From positions 26,912 through 90,911 of the forward strand of contig DASTWS010000027.1 in the NCBI GenBank assembly GCA_035776755.1: a DNA stretch of 64,000 bases, read 5' to 3'. This document shows, piece after piece, positions 34,848 to 43,686 of the stretch; the first letter of the stretch is position 1, and the number at the start of each line of letters is the position of its first letter. Both the position numbers and the translations under genes were made by a program. Under the pieces are notes generated by a model. The model worked only from the letters and a program-made list of their open reading frames with translations, was not told the origin of the DNA and did no database searches. The stretch comes from UBA11358 sp035776755 (GTDB lineage Bacteria > Verrucomicrobiota > Verrucomicrobiia > Limisphaerales > UBA11358).

Positions 34848-35927
34848 GTGCGCATCGTTCCCGTCCAACTCGGAAATCGCAGTTACCAAATCAAAATCGC
34901 ACCCGGCCTTTTGGAAAAATTGGGCTCTGAATGTGCGCGCCTCAAGCCGGGAAGCCGTTGCGCCATTATCACCGACACCAATGTGGGAAAAAAATACGCG
35001 GAATGTGCTTATGAGTCACTGGTAAAAACCGGATTCGAGCCGGTCCTCATGACCATTCCCGCCGGTGAAAAAGCGAAAAGCCTGAAGTGCGTTCAACATT
35101 GTTATGACCAGCTGGCGTCTCACCGGTTGGAACGAAAATCTTTCATCGTCGCGCTTGGCGGCGGCGTGGTTGGCGATTTGGCGGGATTTGTGGCTGCCAC
35201 TTACCTGCGCGGAATCCCTTTTGTCCAAATTCCGACGACTTTGCTGGCGCAAGTGGATAGCTCGGTCGGCGGAAAAACCGGCGTGAATTTGCGTGCGGGA
35301 AAAAATCTCGTCGGCGCATTTTATCAGCCCCGGTTGGTCCTGTGTGATCTGGAGACTTTGAACACGTTGCCTGAACGCGAATATCGTTCCGGCTTGGCCG
35401 AAGTCATCAAATACGGAATCATTTACGACGCGGATCTGTTCGCGCGGATCGAAAGCGCCTTGCCGAAACTTTTGAAACGCGAGGGAAATGTTTTGGCGCC
35501 GGTCATCGCGCGTTGTTGTGAAATCAAGGCGGAGGTCGTCAGCCTGGATGAAACCGAAAGCGGGCCGCGGGCTATTCTCAATTTCGGCCATACGATCGGG
35601 CACGCCATCGAAAACAGCATCGGCTACGGAAAATATCTGCACGGTGAAGCGATTTCTATCGGGCAAGTTGCGGCTGCAAAACTTTCGCGCGAAATTCTCG
35701 GCCTGCCGCAATATGACGTTGACCGGATTGAAGGTTTATTTCAGCGCGCCGGCCTGCCGACACGGATCAAATTGAATTCATCGCGGCGGGAAAAATTGTT
35801 TTCCGCGATGATGCTGGACAAAAAGGTCTGCGCCGGCGAAATCAAATTCGTTCTCGCGCGAAAGATCGGTGAAGTTGAATTCGGCCAAAAAGTTCCGGCG
35901 TCGCTGATCGAACAGGTGTTGGAATAA
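34848..35927 (+). CDS. aroB: 3-dehydroquinate synthase
   Basis: A 359-residue enzyme of the shikimate pathway that cyclises DAHP to 3-dehydroquinate with NAD and a divalent metal. The start is GTG 34848 (VRIVPVQLGNRSYQIKIAPG), which gives the usual AroB length; the frame is open further upstream only inside the preceding gene. Motifs are LGGGVVGDLAGFVAATYLRGI, PTTLLAQVDSSVGGKTGVN and the metal ligands in LNFGHTIGHAIE and YLHGEAISIG. Its stop directly abuts the stop of the convergent M50 protease gene. Confidence 0.94.
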   Translation: MRIVPVQLGNRSYQIKIAPGLLEKLGSECARLKPGSRCAIITDTNVGKKYAECAYESLVKTGFEPVLMTIPAGEKAKSLKCVQHCYDQLASHRLERKSFIVALGGGVVGDLAGFVAATYLRGIPFVQIPTTLLAQVDSSVGGKTGVNLRAGKNLVGAFYQPRLVLCDLETLNTLPEREYRSGLAEVIKYGIIYDADLFARIESALPKLLKREGNVLAPVIARCCEIKAEVVSLDETESGPRAILNFGHTIGHAIENSIGYGKYLHGEAISIGQVAAAKLSREILGLPQYDVDRIEGLFQRAGLPTRIKLNSSRREKLFSAMMLDKKVCAGEIKFVLARKIGEVEFGQKVPASLIEQVLE

Positions 35928-36800
35928 TCATTGCAATGCTTCACGCGGAATGTGCGTCAGTTCCATCGCGAAAACGAGGAATAGAATCAATCCGAAATAC
36001 AAAGCACCCATCTCCAATCGCTGCGAAGGCGTGACCTCAAAATAGCGCAATTCTTCTGCGGTTTTCCTGCGAAAGAGAAAAAACAGCCGGGGTAATGAAA
36101 AGGCTAAGATCAACAGCAGCAGAAAATTAAATCTGAAAACCGTCATCGCCACGAGAACGGCAAAGCCGACGATCCACAACCACGGCGATAACGCGGTGAC
36201 GATGCGGCCGCCATCAAGAAATCCTACGGGCGCGAGGTTGAACAAATTCAGGAAAAAGCCGGTGTAAGCCAGCGCGCGAAACATCGGATTTCCCGTCAGC
36301 AAATAGATTCCTTCACAAACAACGGCGCCGAGCGTTCCCAAAAGCGGGCCGCCGATGCCGACCTGCGACTCAATCCACGCGTTGCGCGGCGCCTCTTTGA
36401 GGGCAATGAGCGCGCCCATGAATGGAATAAAAACCGGCGCGCCGACTTTCAGTCCAAGCCGTTTCGCGGCGATTAAATGTCCGCATTCGTGAACGAAAAT
36501 CAGCAACACAAAGCCGACGGCGAATTGCCAGCCCCAGGCCATTGCATACGCGCCGATGGAAAGCAGCATCGTGAGTCCGGTTTTTAGAAACGGCAGAAGA
36601 AACTTCAATTTGGCCAGATACTTGACGAAAATCAGAAATGCGACGCCGATGGGTGCGAGCGATTTCTTTACCTTTTGTCCAAAAGTCGGGCGAATCGGCT
36701 GGCCGGCGGTGTCGTATTGTCGCTGCGAAAATTCAGAATGCGCCGGCGCGGACGATTGCGGCAGCAATGGTTGAGGCGGAGGAAAATTGTTGTCGTCCAT
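35928..36800 (-). CDS. Site-2 protease family (M50) membrane metalloprotease
   Basis: A 290-residue polytopic protein. The zinc motif is HECGH (in IFVHECGHLIAAKRLG) within a membrane segment, and FLDGGRIVTAL is the second conserved motif with the Asp ligand. The N-terminal 45 residues are Pro/Gln/Ser-rich and cytoplasmic. It has about six hydrophobic segments and no PDZ domain, so it resembles the short rhomboid-like SpoIVFB/YwhC group rather than RseP. Substrates are unknown. Its stop is adjacent to the aroB stop. Confidence 0.87.
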   Translation of the reverse strand: MDDNNFPPPQPLLPQSSAPAHSEFSQRQYDTAGQPIRPTFGQKVKKSLAPIGVAFLIFVKYLAKLKFLLPFLKTGLTMLLSIGAYAMAWGWQFAVGFVLLIFVHECGHLIAAKRLGLKVGAPVFIPFMGALIALKEAPRNAWIESQVGIGGPLLGTLGAVVCEGIYLLTGNPMFRALAYTGFFLNLFNLAPVGFLDGGRIVTALSPWLWIVGFAVLVAMTVFRFNFLLLLILAFSLPRLFFLFRRKTAEELRYFEVTPSQRLEMGALYFGLILFLVFAMELTHIPREALQ

Positions 36801-36905
36801 CGGTCAAAGATTCAATGGTCATTGAACATCCGTCAATTTGAATCGCATCCTTCAAGTCAGCACAATCGCGTTTCCTTTTGAAATTTTGCGGTTATACTGG
36901 CACGA

Positions 36906-37475
36906 ATGATTTTGGTTTTGGACAATTACGATTCGTTCACCTACAACCTCGTGCAATATCTCGGCGAGTTGGGCGCGGAAGTTGTTGTGAAACGGAACGA
37001 TGAAATTTCAATCGAAGAAATTCGCAAATTGAAACCGGAACGCATTTTAGTTTCGCCCGGACCGTGTTCGCCGCGCGAAGCCGGTTTGTCCAACAATGTC
37101 ATTAAGACTTTTGCAAGTGAAGGCATTCCAGTTTTCGGTGTATGCCTTGGACATCAATGCATCGGGCACGCGTTCGGCGCAGAAGTCGTCGTAAATCATC
37201 GGATGATGCACGGCAAAACGTCGCCGATAAAACACAACGGAAAAGATTTATTTGAAGGAATGCCGAATCCGTTTCTGGCGACGCGTTATCATTCGCTCGT
37301 CATCAAACGCGACACGATGCCGGACGTTTTGGAAATCACCGCCGAGACCGACGAAGGCGAAATCATGGGCGTGAAGCACAAAACGCTGCCGATTTGGGGC
37401 GTGCAATTTCATCCTGAAAGCATTTTGACGGAAAACGGCAAAACGATTTTGAAAAATTTTTTGAAGTTGAAATAA
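36906..37475 (+). CDS. trpG: Anthranilate/aminodeoxychorismate synthase glutamine amidotransferase subunit
   Basis: A 189-residue class I glutamine amidotransferase. DNYDSFTYNLVQYLGELG opens the protein. The oxyanion strand is LVSPGPCSPREAG, the nucleophilic Cys is in VFGVCLGHQCIGHAFG, and the His-Glu pair is in WGVQFHPES. It supplies ammonia to TrpE or PabB. The two roles cannot be separated from this subunit, and no trpE or pabB gene is adjacent, so the gene may be pabA or serve both pathways. Confidence 0.92.
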   Translation: MILVLDNYDSFTYNLVQYLGELGAEVVVKRNDEISIEEIRKLKPERILVSPGPCSPREAGLSNNVIKTFASEGIPVFGVCLGHQCIGHAFGAEVVVNHRMMHGKTSPIKHNGKDLFEGMPNPFLATRYHSLVIKRDTMPDVLEITAETDEGEIMGVKHKTLPIWGVQFHPESILTENGKTILKNFLKLK

Positions 37476-37509
37476 TGAATGGCTTTGCGTTCGTAAAAAT
37501 TTTAGAAAA

Positions 37510-38061
37510 TCATTTTAAGTCGCTAACTCCAATTGGAAGTCGAGATTCTTGCGCTTGTTTGAAACCTGTCATTGTAAATGGAAATTCAAAACTTTTTCCC
37601 TCAGCTTGTGCAAAAACTTCATCATACCGTTTATCATTGCTCGGAACATAAATTAGAATCTTTTTGCCAATAAGACTTTGGTCGGAAGGAAGAAAATCTG
37701 AACTAATAGTCGCTCTGCCTGCAACAAGAATTGGCCGTGAATTCAAATCAAAGCCTTTGGGATACTGCACATAGTTTACAAGAAAACAAAAATCCATTGA
37801 TGGAATGTCCGCAGGAAATGTGACTTTCAAGACCGCGCCGTTATCACTTTGAATTTCGGTTGAAAAATTTGAAGAAAGCCTATTGCCGCCCAAACGTTGA
37901 AAATCACCAAGGATTTGTCTCAATTCTGCGTCGCTCCAACCTTTTACAAGTAATTCTTTATCGCTCATGTTAATCGGTGTTTCGGATTGTTTGCTGCAAC
38001 CGCCGAATAGAAATGAAAAAATGCTCATAATTACAACGACGCAGGATGTGATTCTTATCAC
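37510..38061 (-). CDS. Hypothetical lipoprotein, 183 aa
   Basis: A 183-residue protein from GTG 38061 (an ATG at 38028 is a shorter alternative). The first 22 residues form a lipoprotein signal ending in the lipobox FGGC, followed by SKQSETPINMSDKELL. The rest is soluble and contains GWSDAELRQILGDFQ and a beta-rich part. I do not recognise the family. Base composition is visibly more AT-rich than that of the flanking trpG-like and panD genes, which hints at later acquisition. Confidence 0.7.
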   Translation of the reverse strand: MIRITSCVVVIMSIFSFLFGGCSKQSETPINMSDKELLVKGWSDAELRQILGDFQRLGGNRLSSNFSTEIQSDNGAVLKVTFPADIPSMDFCFLVNYVQYPKGFDLNSRPILVAGRATISSDFLPSDQSLIGKKILIYVPSNDKRYDEVFAQAEGKSFEFPFTMTGFKQAQESRLPIGVSDLK

Positions 38062-38161
38062 AAATCGACTCTGCGCCCGCCAAAGAATTTTGACAAGGAG
38101 ATTTTGCCCGTTGAAATTCTCAAATTGAAATAGCCGCGCGTCGCGCTATAATTCTCCGCTC

Positions 38162-38545
38162 ATGCAACTGGTTTTGCTCAAATCCAAGATCCACCGCGCC
38201 ACCGTCACCGGCGGCAACGTCAATTACGAAGGCAGCCTGACGATTTCCGGCGACCTCATGGACGCCATCGGCCTGCGCGAATATGAAAAAATTCTTTGCG
38301 GCAACATGGCCAATGGCCACCGATGGGAAACTTATGTCATTCGCGGCAAGAGCGGGGCCGGGGAGATCATCATGAATGGCGCCGTCGCGCATCTCGGCAA
38401 GAAAGGCGATTTGCTGACAATAATGAATTTCGGAATTTTCACCGAAGACGAAGCGAAAAATTGGAAGCCGCACGTCATCGTTTTGGGCGAAGGAAATAAA
38501 ATTTTGCCCAAACCGGAAAAGATTGCGGAAAAATTGCCTGAATGA
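38162..38545 (+). CDS. panD: Aspartate 1-decarboxylase
   Basis: A 127-residue pyruvoyl enzyme that makes beta-alanine for pantothenate and coenzyme A. The self-cleavage site is Gly-Ser in NYEGSLTI (Ser near residue 25), which becomes the pyruvoyl group. LKSKIHRATVTGG is the conserved N-terminus, YVIRGKSGAGEIIMNGAVAHLGKKGDLLTIM the core. Length and motifs are fully typical. Coenzyme A output would supply carriers and CoA ligases in the window, but the gene stands alone. Confidence 0.95.
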   Translation: MQLVLLKSKIHRATVTGGNVNYEGSLTISGDLMDAIGLREYEKILCGNMANGHRWETYVIRGKSGAGEIIMNGAVAHLGKKGDLLTIMNFGIFTEDEAKNWKPHVIVLGEGNKILPKPEKIAEKLPE

Positions 38546-38546
38546 A

Positions 38547-38621
38547 TTCGGAGGGCGGAGTTCCACGACGCCCTAATAACAAATTAAAAGATTTGGGTTT
38601 CGCGGAGCTCAACCCTCCGAA
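38547..38621. repeat. 75-bp inverted-repeat element after panD
   Basis: TTCGGAGGG (38547-38555) and CCCTCCGAA (38613-38621) form perfect 9-bp terminal inverted repeats. Inside, GGAGTTCC and GGAGCTC elements repeat the outer arms in part. It starts 2 nt after the panD stop. The form suggests a small dispersed palindromic element; no second copy was found in this window. Confidence 0.45.
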
Positions 38622-38625
38622 ATAA

Positions 38626-38653
38626 AAATGCGCCGAAATGAATCGGCGCATTT
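38626..38653. terminator. Bidirectional terminator between panD and SOD genes
   Basis: AAATGCGCCGA (38626-38636) pairs perfectly with TCGGCGCATTT (38643-38653) around a 6-nt loop. A-rich sequence precedes and T-rich sequence follows, so it could end transcripts from both convergent genes. Confidence 0.8.
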
Positions 38654-38682
38654 GCGTTTTAAAGGTGACCGTCCGCAAGGAC

Positions 38683-39297
38683 TTAAAGGTTCTTCGCGAC
38701 TTCGTTCCAATTTACGACGTTCCAGAACGCTTTGAGATAATCCGCGCGTTTATTTTGATATTTCAAATAATACGCGTGTTCCCAGACATCGCAGCCGAGC
38801 AAGGGGTTTCCTTCGCAACCGGCGACGGCTTTGCCCATGCAGGGATTGTCCTGGTTGGCGGTGGAACAGATTTCCAGTTTTCCATTATTTGAAACCAGCC
38901 AAACCCAACCGCTGCCGAAACGGCCAAGACCGGCGGCTTCAAATTTCGCCTGGAAATCGCCGAAGGATCCGAACGTGGAATTGATGGCTTCAGCCAATTT
39001 TCCGGTCGGCGCGCCGCCGGCTTTGGGTCCGATGATTTTCCAGAAGAATGAATGGTTCCAATGCCCGCCGCCGTTGTTGCGCACCGGGCCGCGGATGTTT
39101 TCCGGCACGGAAGCGATGTCTTTGACGAGGTCGCAGATGGATTTGGCCTCGAGCGCGGCGTTGCCGGCAAGAGCTTTGTTGAGGTTGTCCACGTAGGCTT
39201 TGTGATGTTTGCCGTGATGGATTTCCATCGTGGCTTTATCAATATGCGGTTCGAGCGCGTCAGACGGGTAGGGGAGCGGTGGTAATTCGTGTGCCAT
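38683..39297 (-). CDS. Superoxide dismutase (Fe/Mn family)
   Basis: A 204-residue cytoplasmic enzyme that dismutates superoxide to peroxide and oxygen. Metal ligands are the His in MEIHHGKHHKAYVDNLN, the His in GGGHWNHSFFW, the Asp in CDVWEHAYYLKYQNKR and the His in WEHAYY. The active-site Gly in GGGHWNHS and the SGWVWL segment are as in Fe/Mn SODs. GNPLLGCD differs from the common TPLLGIDVWEH at the residue before Asp. Metal choice cannot be decided from sequence alone. Confidence 0.94.
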   Translation of the reverse strand: MAHELPPLPYPSDALEPHIDKATMEIHHGKHHKAYVDNLNKALAGNAALEAKSICDLVKDIASVPENIRGPVRNNGGGHWNHSFFWKIIGPKAGGAPTGKLAEAINSTFGSFGDFQAKFEAAGLGRFGSGWVWLVSNNGKLEICSTANQDNPCMGKAVAGCEGNPLLGCDVWEHAYYLKYQNKRADYLKAFWNVVNWNEVAKNL

Positions 39298-39511
39298 AAT
39301 TTTTTGTCGTTAATTTTTCTCCAATTTTCGAAATCAAATTGCTTCACCGGATTGCGAAAATCAAGCGCGGATTCTATGACGATGACTGTTCGCGCAATTT
39401 TCTCAACGGTTTTATCAGATTTAGAATTATCTTTCATTTGAACGTGTTACGGATATTTTGCAGCAAAATAAATTTGTTCAGATTGGCAAAATTTTTGTCG
39501 AAGAGAAAATT

Positions 39512-40846
39512 ATGATGCGCCGGTTGTTTTCCAGAACCATTCGCGAAGCCGTTGCCATGCGCAAGCATGTGCAGCGATTGTTCAACGCACAGCGCGATTT
39601 GCTCAAGCCGGAAGGAATCGGCGCGATCCAGGCGAAAATCAATGAATTGAATTTGGCCATTGCTGCGAACGAAAACGACGGGAAAATCCGCATCAAAACC
39701 GAGGAGCTTCAGTTTGCCGCTGAAAAGTGGATTAAAACGCATCCACATCCTGTTTGGCGCGAAAATGTCGAAGTGCTGCTGGTAGCGATTGCCGTGGCGA
39801 TGGGGATCCGGACGTTTTTCCTGCAGCCGTTCAAGATTCCGACCGGCTCGATGCAGCCGACGCTTTACGGAGTGACTTCGACGCCGGATTTTAGTTCGGC
39901 CATGACGGAGACGGCATACATCGAACGATTTGGCCCACAAGAAGGACAAGTGGACCGGCTTCAAAAAGAGGTCAGAGACCTGGCGCAAGCGCAAAAAGAT
40001 CTGGTCATTCCGACTGGATGGGAACGGATTAAAGAATGGTTTCAAGGCATTTCTTATTTGCACGTTGTCGCAAAGGCCGATGGAACGGTGGATTCAATCA
40101 GCCCGATGAGGAAATTTTTAATTTTTAACATCAAACAATCGTTTACCATCGGCGGTGTCGAACAAACGATCTGGTTTCCGCCGGACTTTGGAGAATCCGA
40201 TTTGCGACGGCGCGCGGGAATTCTTCCCGGCCGCGTTTATCATAAAGGTGAAGATATTGTCAAAATAAGAGTTCGCGCCGGCGACCATTTGTTTGTTGAC
40301 CGTCTTACCTACAATTTCCGTCCGCCTAAACGTGGCGATATCGTCGTCTTTGAAACCAAAGGCATTCCTGAAGACCGCCGCCGGCCGTGGGGCATTCCAG
40401 ACAATGAGTTTTATATCAAACGATTATGCGGTCTCGGCGGAGAAACGATTTCGCTGCATCAGGATTACGAGATTACGGGCGTGCCCCAGCCACCGCCGCT
40501 TTTTGGCAATGCAACAGAACCTGCCGGCAATCTGGTCATCAATGGCAATCCGATTACCGCCTCAACGCCCAAATTTGAAAATCTCTACACATTTTATGGC
40601 GCGACGAATGGCGCGACAACGTTGCCATACGTCGAAAATCATTACTATGGCCATGCGCTGGTGCAGGGGCTCGCGTCGGGAAGTGAAGTCCAGATTCCAC
40701 CGAAACATTTCTTTGTCATGGGCGATAATACAATGAATAGTTTGGACTCGCGTTACTGGGGAGATTTTCCGTCGGACGCCGTCATCGGAAAATCATTTTT
40801 CGTTTATTGGCCGCTGACGAGACGTTTCGGCTGGGGCAACGACTGA
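39512..40846 (+). CDS. lepB: Signal peptidase I, long form
   Basis: A 444-residue protein from ATG 39512; a TTG start at 39458 would add 18 residues. About 85 charged residues precede the membrane segment VEVLLVAIAVAMGIRTFFL. The catalytic Ser is in IPTGSMQPTLYG and the Lys base in NEFYIKRLCGLGGETI. The last box is GDNTMNSLDSRYWG. A roughly 150-residue insertion lies between the Ser box and the box DHLFVDRLTYNFRPPKRGDIVVFE. This makes it longer than E. coli LepB (324). It removes signal peptides on the outer face of the inner membrane. Confidence 0.92.
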   Translation: MMRRLFSRTIREAVAMRKHVQRLFNAQRDLLKPEGIGAIQAKINELNLAIAANENDGKIRIKTEELQFAAEKWIKTHPHPVWRENVEVLLVAIAVAMGIRTFFLQPFKIPTGSMQPTLYGVTSTPDFSSAMTETAYIERFGPQEGQVDRLQKEVRDLAQAQKDLVIPTGWERIKEWFQGISYLHVVAKADGTVDSISPMRKFLIFNIKQSFTIGGVEQTIWFPPDFGESDLRRRAGILPGRVYHKGEDIVKIRVRAGDHLFVDRLTYNFRPPKRGDIVVFETKGIPEDRRRPWGIPDNEFYIKRLCGLGGETISLHQDYEITGVPQPPPLFGNATEPAGNLVINGNPITASTPKFENLYTFYGATNGATTLPYVENHYYGHALVQGLASGSEVQIPPKHFFVMGDNTMNSLDSRYWGDFPSDAVIGKSFFVYWPLTRRFGWGND

Positions 40847-40850
40847 TTAC

Positions 40851-41636
40851 ATGAGCGCGACCGAAACGGTTTTGATCACCGGCGCTTCGTCGGGAATTGG
40901 ATTGGAATTGGCCCGATGTTTTGCTCGCGACGGTTGCCGCCTGATACTGGTCGCTCGAAATCAAATTGCATTGGAAAAACTCGCCGCCGATCTGCGCCAG
41001 GAAAATAAAATCGAAACGATTGTTTTACCTGCCGATCTATCCTTGCCGGAAACACCAAAACAGATTTATTCCAAACTGGCAGCACAAAACATTTTCCCGG
41101 ACATTTTGGTCAATAATGCCGGATTTGGATTGCATGGCCGATTCGCCGAACTGCCATTGCCGACGCAAATGGAAATCATCCGCGTCAACGTTTCAGCCCT
41201 CGTTGAGCTGACCGGATTATTTCTGCCGCCGATGATTCAGCACAAGCGCGGCGGCGTCCTGAACGTCGGTTCCGTTGCTGGATTCATTCCTGGGCCCGGC
41301 ATGGCGATTTATTATGCGACCAAAGCATTCGTTCAATCGTTTACCGAGGCGCTCGCCGAAGAACTTTTGGGAACCGGGATAACCGTGACAGCTTTGGATC
41401 CGGGGCCGACGGAAAGTAATTTTGGCAATATTGCGCGGGGAACGAAAGTCCGGCGGATCCAATCCGGCAAAATATCTGCCGAATCGGTCGCTAAATACGG
41501 TTATCACGCATTTCGCTGCAGAAAAGTCATCGCCATTCCAGGCGTCCGCAACCGGATTCTAATACTTTTAACCCGGCTTGCGCCGCGTTGGGCGATTCGT
41601 AAAGGCATAAAATCTTACAATAAATTTAAGGATTAA
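40851..41636 (+). CDS. Short-chain dehydrogenase/reductase
   Basis: A 261-residue classical SDR. Cofactor motif TGASSGIGLELARCFARDG is at residues 8-26, the NAG motif in ILVNNAGFGLHGRF, the catalytic Ser in VLNVGSVAGFIPGPG and YxxxK in YYATKAF. LDPGPTESNF follows. It starts 4 nt after lepB, so the two are probably co-transcribed. Function is unknown; the sequence resembles the DltE-like broad oxidoreductase group. It is the only ketoreductase-type gene in the window, but nothing links it to the polyene blocks. Confidence 0.88.
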   Translation: MSATETVLITGASSGIGLELARCFARDGCRLILVARNQIALEKLAADLRQENKIETIVLPADLSLPETPKQIYSKLAAQNIFPDILVNNAGFGLHGRFAELPLPTQMEIIRVNVSALVELTGLFLPPMIQHKRGGVLNVGSVAGFIPGPGMAIYYATKAFVQSFTEALAEELLGTGITVTALDPGPTESNFGNIARGTKVRRIQSGKISAESVAKYGYHAFRCRKVIAIPGVRNRILILLTRLAPRWAIRKGIKSYNKFKD

Positions 41637-41730
41637 TTAAAAATCCCAACAAGAACAACAACCGCAGGGTGTTTAATTTATGTTAGACAATGTTTGTTAT
41701 ATTTAATTAATTCTTGACAAATTTCGCTTC

Positions 41731-42180
41731 ATGAGTAAACTGTTTGGCCATTTCAAAATAGTTATGACAAGGAGAGTTTTGTTCATTGTTTGGTTTTGCG
41801 CGATGCTTGTTGCATCGTTGGCTTTCTCGGCTGCCGCTATGGATCGTTGGTCGGCTCTTTCAATGCTCGAAAGCGGCGATAATGATTACGCAATCGGTGC
41901 ATGCGGTGAAATTTCCCGATATCAAATCCGTCCGACTTTCTGGCCTGGCGGCGATCCAAGAGATGCCGACAGTGCGCTGGTGGCCGCTAAAAAAATCATG
42001 GCCAAACGGGTTTCCAGGTTTGAGCAGGCACACGGTCGCGCGCCGACGGATTTTGAATTCTATATTTTGTGGAATGCTCCGACGCAATTGAAACATCCAA
42101 GCAAAGTCGTCAGCGAACGGGCGCGACGTTTTGCCAATCTCGTTCAGCGGGATAAGCGCAATAATTTTGCACAGCGCTGA
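41731..42180 (+). CDS. Secreted lysozyme-like (transglycosylase-type) protein
   Basis: A 149-residue protein with an N-terminal signal (VLFIVWFCAMLVASLAFSAAA). Translation may start at ATG 41731 or at 41764. The mature part reads SALSMLESGDNDYAIGACGEISRYQI, with a Glu in the position expected for an SLT/lysozyme catalytic acid followed by GEISRYQI. Then DFEFYILWNAPTQLKHPSKVVSERARRFANLV. This resembles small lytic-transglycosylase-fold proteins. It could trim peptidoglycan. TTGACA occurs at about 41714 in a very AT-rich upstream region. Its 3' end overlaps the convergent glgA by 71 bp. Confidence 0.68.
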   Translation: MSKLFGHFKIVMTRRVLFIVWFCAMLVASLAFSAAAMDRWSALSMLESGDNDYAIGACGEISRYQIRPTFWPGGDPRDADSALVAAKKIMAKRVSRFEQAHGRAPTDFEFYILWNAPTQLKHPSKVVSERARRFANLVQRDKRNNFAQR

Positions 42181-43615
42181 AATCGCTGCTGTAAATTTTC
42201 AAATATTCACCAACCGTCCGTTCCCAGGAAAAGTCTGCTTTCATCGCGTTCTGGCGGCAACGTTTCAGAGATTCCGGTTGTTCATAAAGCGCCAAAGCTT
42301 TTCGAATACCTTTGGCGAGCGATCGCGCGGAATATTCGCGAAATTTGATTCCATTCGCACATTTCGCGTCTTCTGTAAAATCAACCACGCTGTCGTCCAA
42401 TCCGCCAGTGGCGCGAACAACCGGAATCGTGCCATAACGCAAGCTATACATCTGGTTCAGGCCACTGGGTTCAAATCGCGACGGCATCAAATAAAAATCG
42501 CAGCCGGCCTCGATCTGGTGCGCGAGCTTTTCGCTGTAGCCGACGTGGACTGCAACTTTTTTAGGGAATCGCCGCGCCAATTCCAAATAACCGCGCTCAA
42601 ATGCGGGCGCGCCGCTGCCGAGCAAAACGAATTGGATATCTGCGCTCAACATTTCTGAAAGCGCCGCCAATTGGATGTCCACGCCCTTTTGTTCGGCGAG
42701 GCGCGAAATCGTTCCGAATAACGGCGCGTCGGCGACCGGCAGTCCGACTTCTTTCTGTAACTGGATTTTGTTGAGTTTTTTCCCGGACAATTTTCGCGCT
42801 GAAAACGGTTCGATCAAAAACGCGTCGTTTTGCGGGTTCCATTCATCATAATCCACGCCGTTGAGAATTCCGACCAAACGGTTTTGTCGCTTGCGCAACA
42901 AGCCGTCCAATCCACAGCCGTATTCTTCTGTGAGAATTTCCCGTGCATATCGCGGACTGACCGTCGTGATGGCGTCGGCAAATGCGATTCCGGCTTTTAG
43001 GCAATTGAAGTGGCCAAAAAATTCCGCGGCTTCGATGGTTAAATACGACAGCGGCAGATTGGTCAGCGCAAATTCGGGCGTGGTAAAAATTCCCTGGTAA
43101 GCCAAATTATGAATCGTCAGGCAGGTTTTTGGCAAATTCCCCCACCCTTCGGCGTGCTGCTGATGCAACATCAACGACGGCACCAAAGCCGCCTGCCAGT
43201 CGTGGACATGGACGATCTCCGGTCGCCATGGCAAATATCGCGCGAGATGAACGATGCATTTTGAAAAAAAAATGAACCGCGCCGCGTTATCCTCGTAACC
43301 AATGTTGTTTTCCAAATACAAACCGGCGCGATCGTAAAAATCCGGTTTATGGATGAAATAAATCGTCAGGCGTTCATTGATTTTGAGTTCAAACAACTCC
43401 GCCTGTTCGCGCTTATTGCCAAGCGGCAGATCAAACCGCCAGTCCGCGCGGCGGATTTGCGGAAATTGTTCCAGAATGCCGCGATATAACGGCGTCACAA
43501 TCCGCGCTTCGTGTCCGGCTTTCGCCAGCGCTTTGCCGAGCGCGCCGACCATGTCCGCGAGCCCGCCCGTTTTTGAGAACGGATGAACTTCGCTGCTGGC
43601 CAGAAGAATTCGCAT
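42110..43615 (-). CDS. glgA: Glycogen synthase (ADP-glucose type)
   Basis: A 501-residue GT5 enzyme that extends alpha-1,4-glucan from ADP-glucose. The N-terminal ADP-glucose site is SKTGGLADMVGALGKAL. HVHDWQAALVP, LTIHNLAYQG, ILNGVDYDEWNP and the C-terminal FEPSGLNQMYSLRYGTIPVVRATGGLDDSV are all present, including the catalytic Glu of the FEPSGLNQ motif. The last roughly 20 residues diverge from the family, and that part lies opposite the 3' end of the lysozyme-like gene. No other glycogen genes are adjacent. Confidence 0.95.
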   Translation of the reverse strand: MRILLASSEVHPFSKTGGLADMVGALGKALAKAGHEARIVTPLYRGILEQFPQIRRADWRFDLPLGNKREQAELFELKINERLTIYFIHKPDFYDRAGLYLENNIGYEDNAARFIFFSKCIVHLARYLPWRPEIVHVHDWQAALVPSLMLHQQHAEGWGNLPKTCLTIHNLAYQGIFTTPEFALTNLPLSYLTIEAAEFFGHFNCLKAGIAFADAITTVSPRYAREILTEEYGCGLDGLLRKRQNRLVGILNGVDYDEWNPQNDAFLIEPFSARKLSGKKLNKIQLQKEVGLPVADAPLFGTISRLAEQKGVDIQLAALSEMLSADIQFVLLGSGAPAFERGYLELARRFPKKVAVHVGYSEKLAHQIEAGCDFYLMPSRFEPSGLNQMYSLRYGTIPVVRATGGLDDSVVDFTEDAKCANGIKFREYSARSLAKGIRKALALYEQPESLKRCRQNAMKADFSWERTVGEYLKIYSSDFSAVQNYCAYPAERDWQNVAPVR

Positions 43616-43686
43616 GGATTTACGATTTCCCGGTTTATGACTGATGGTTTGGACCGCAAATCATATATCGCCAGTCATAAATAAAT

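Noticed and set aside
40851..41636. Ketoreductase of the polyene pathway
   Set aside because: The SDR is directly behind lepB and far from both blocks, and it resembles the DltE-like group rather than FabG. Kept only as a weak candidate.
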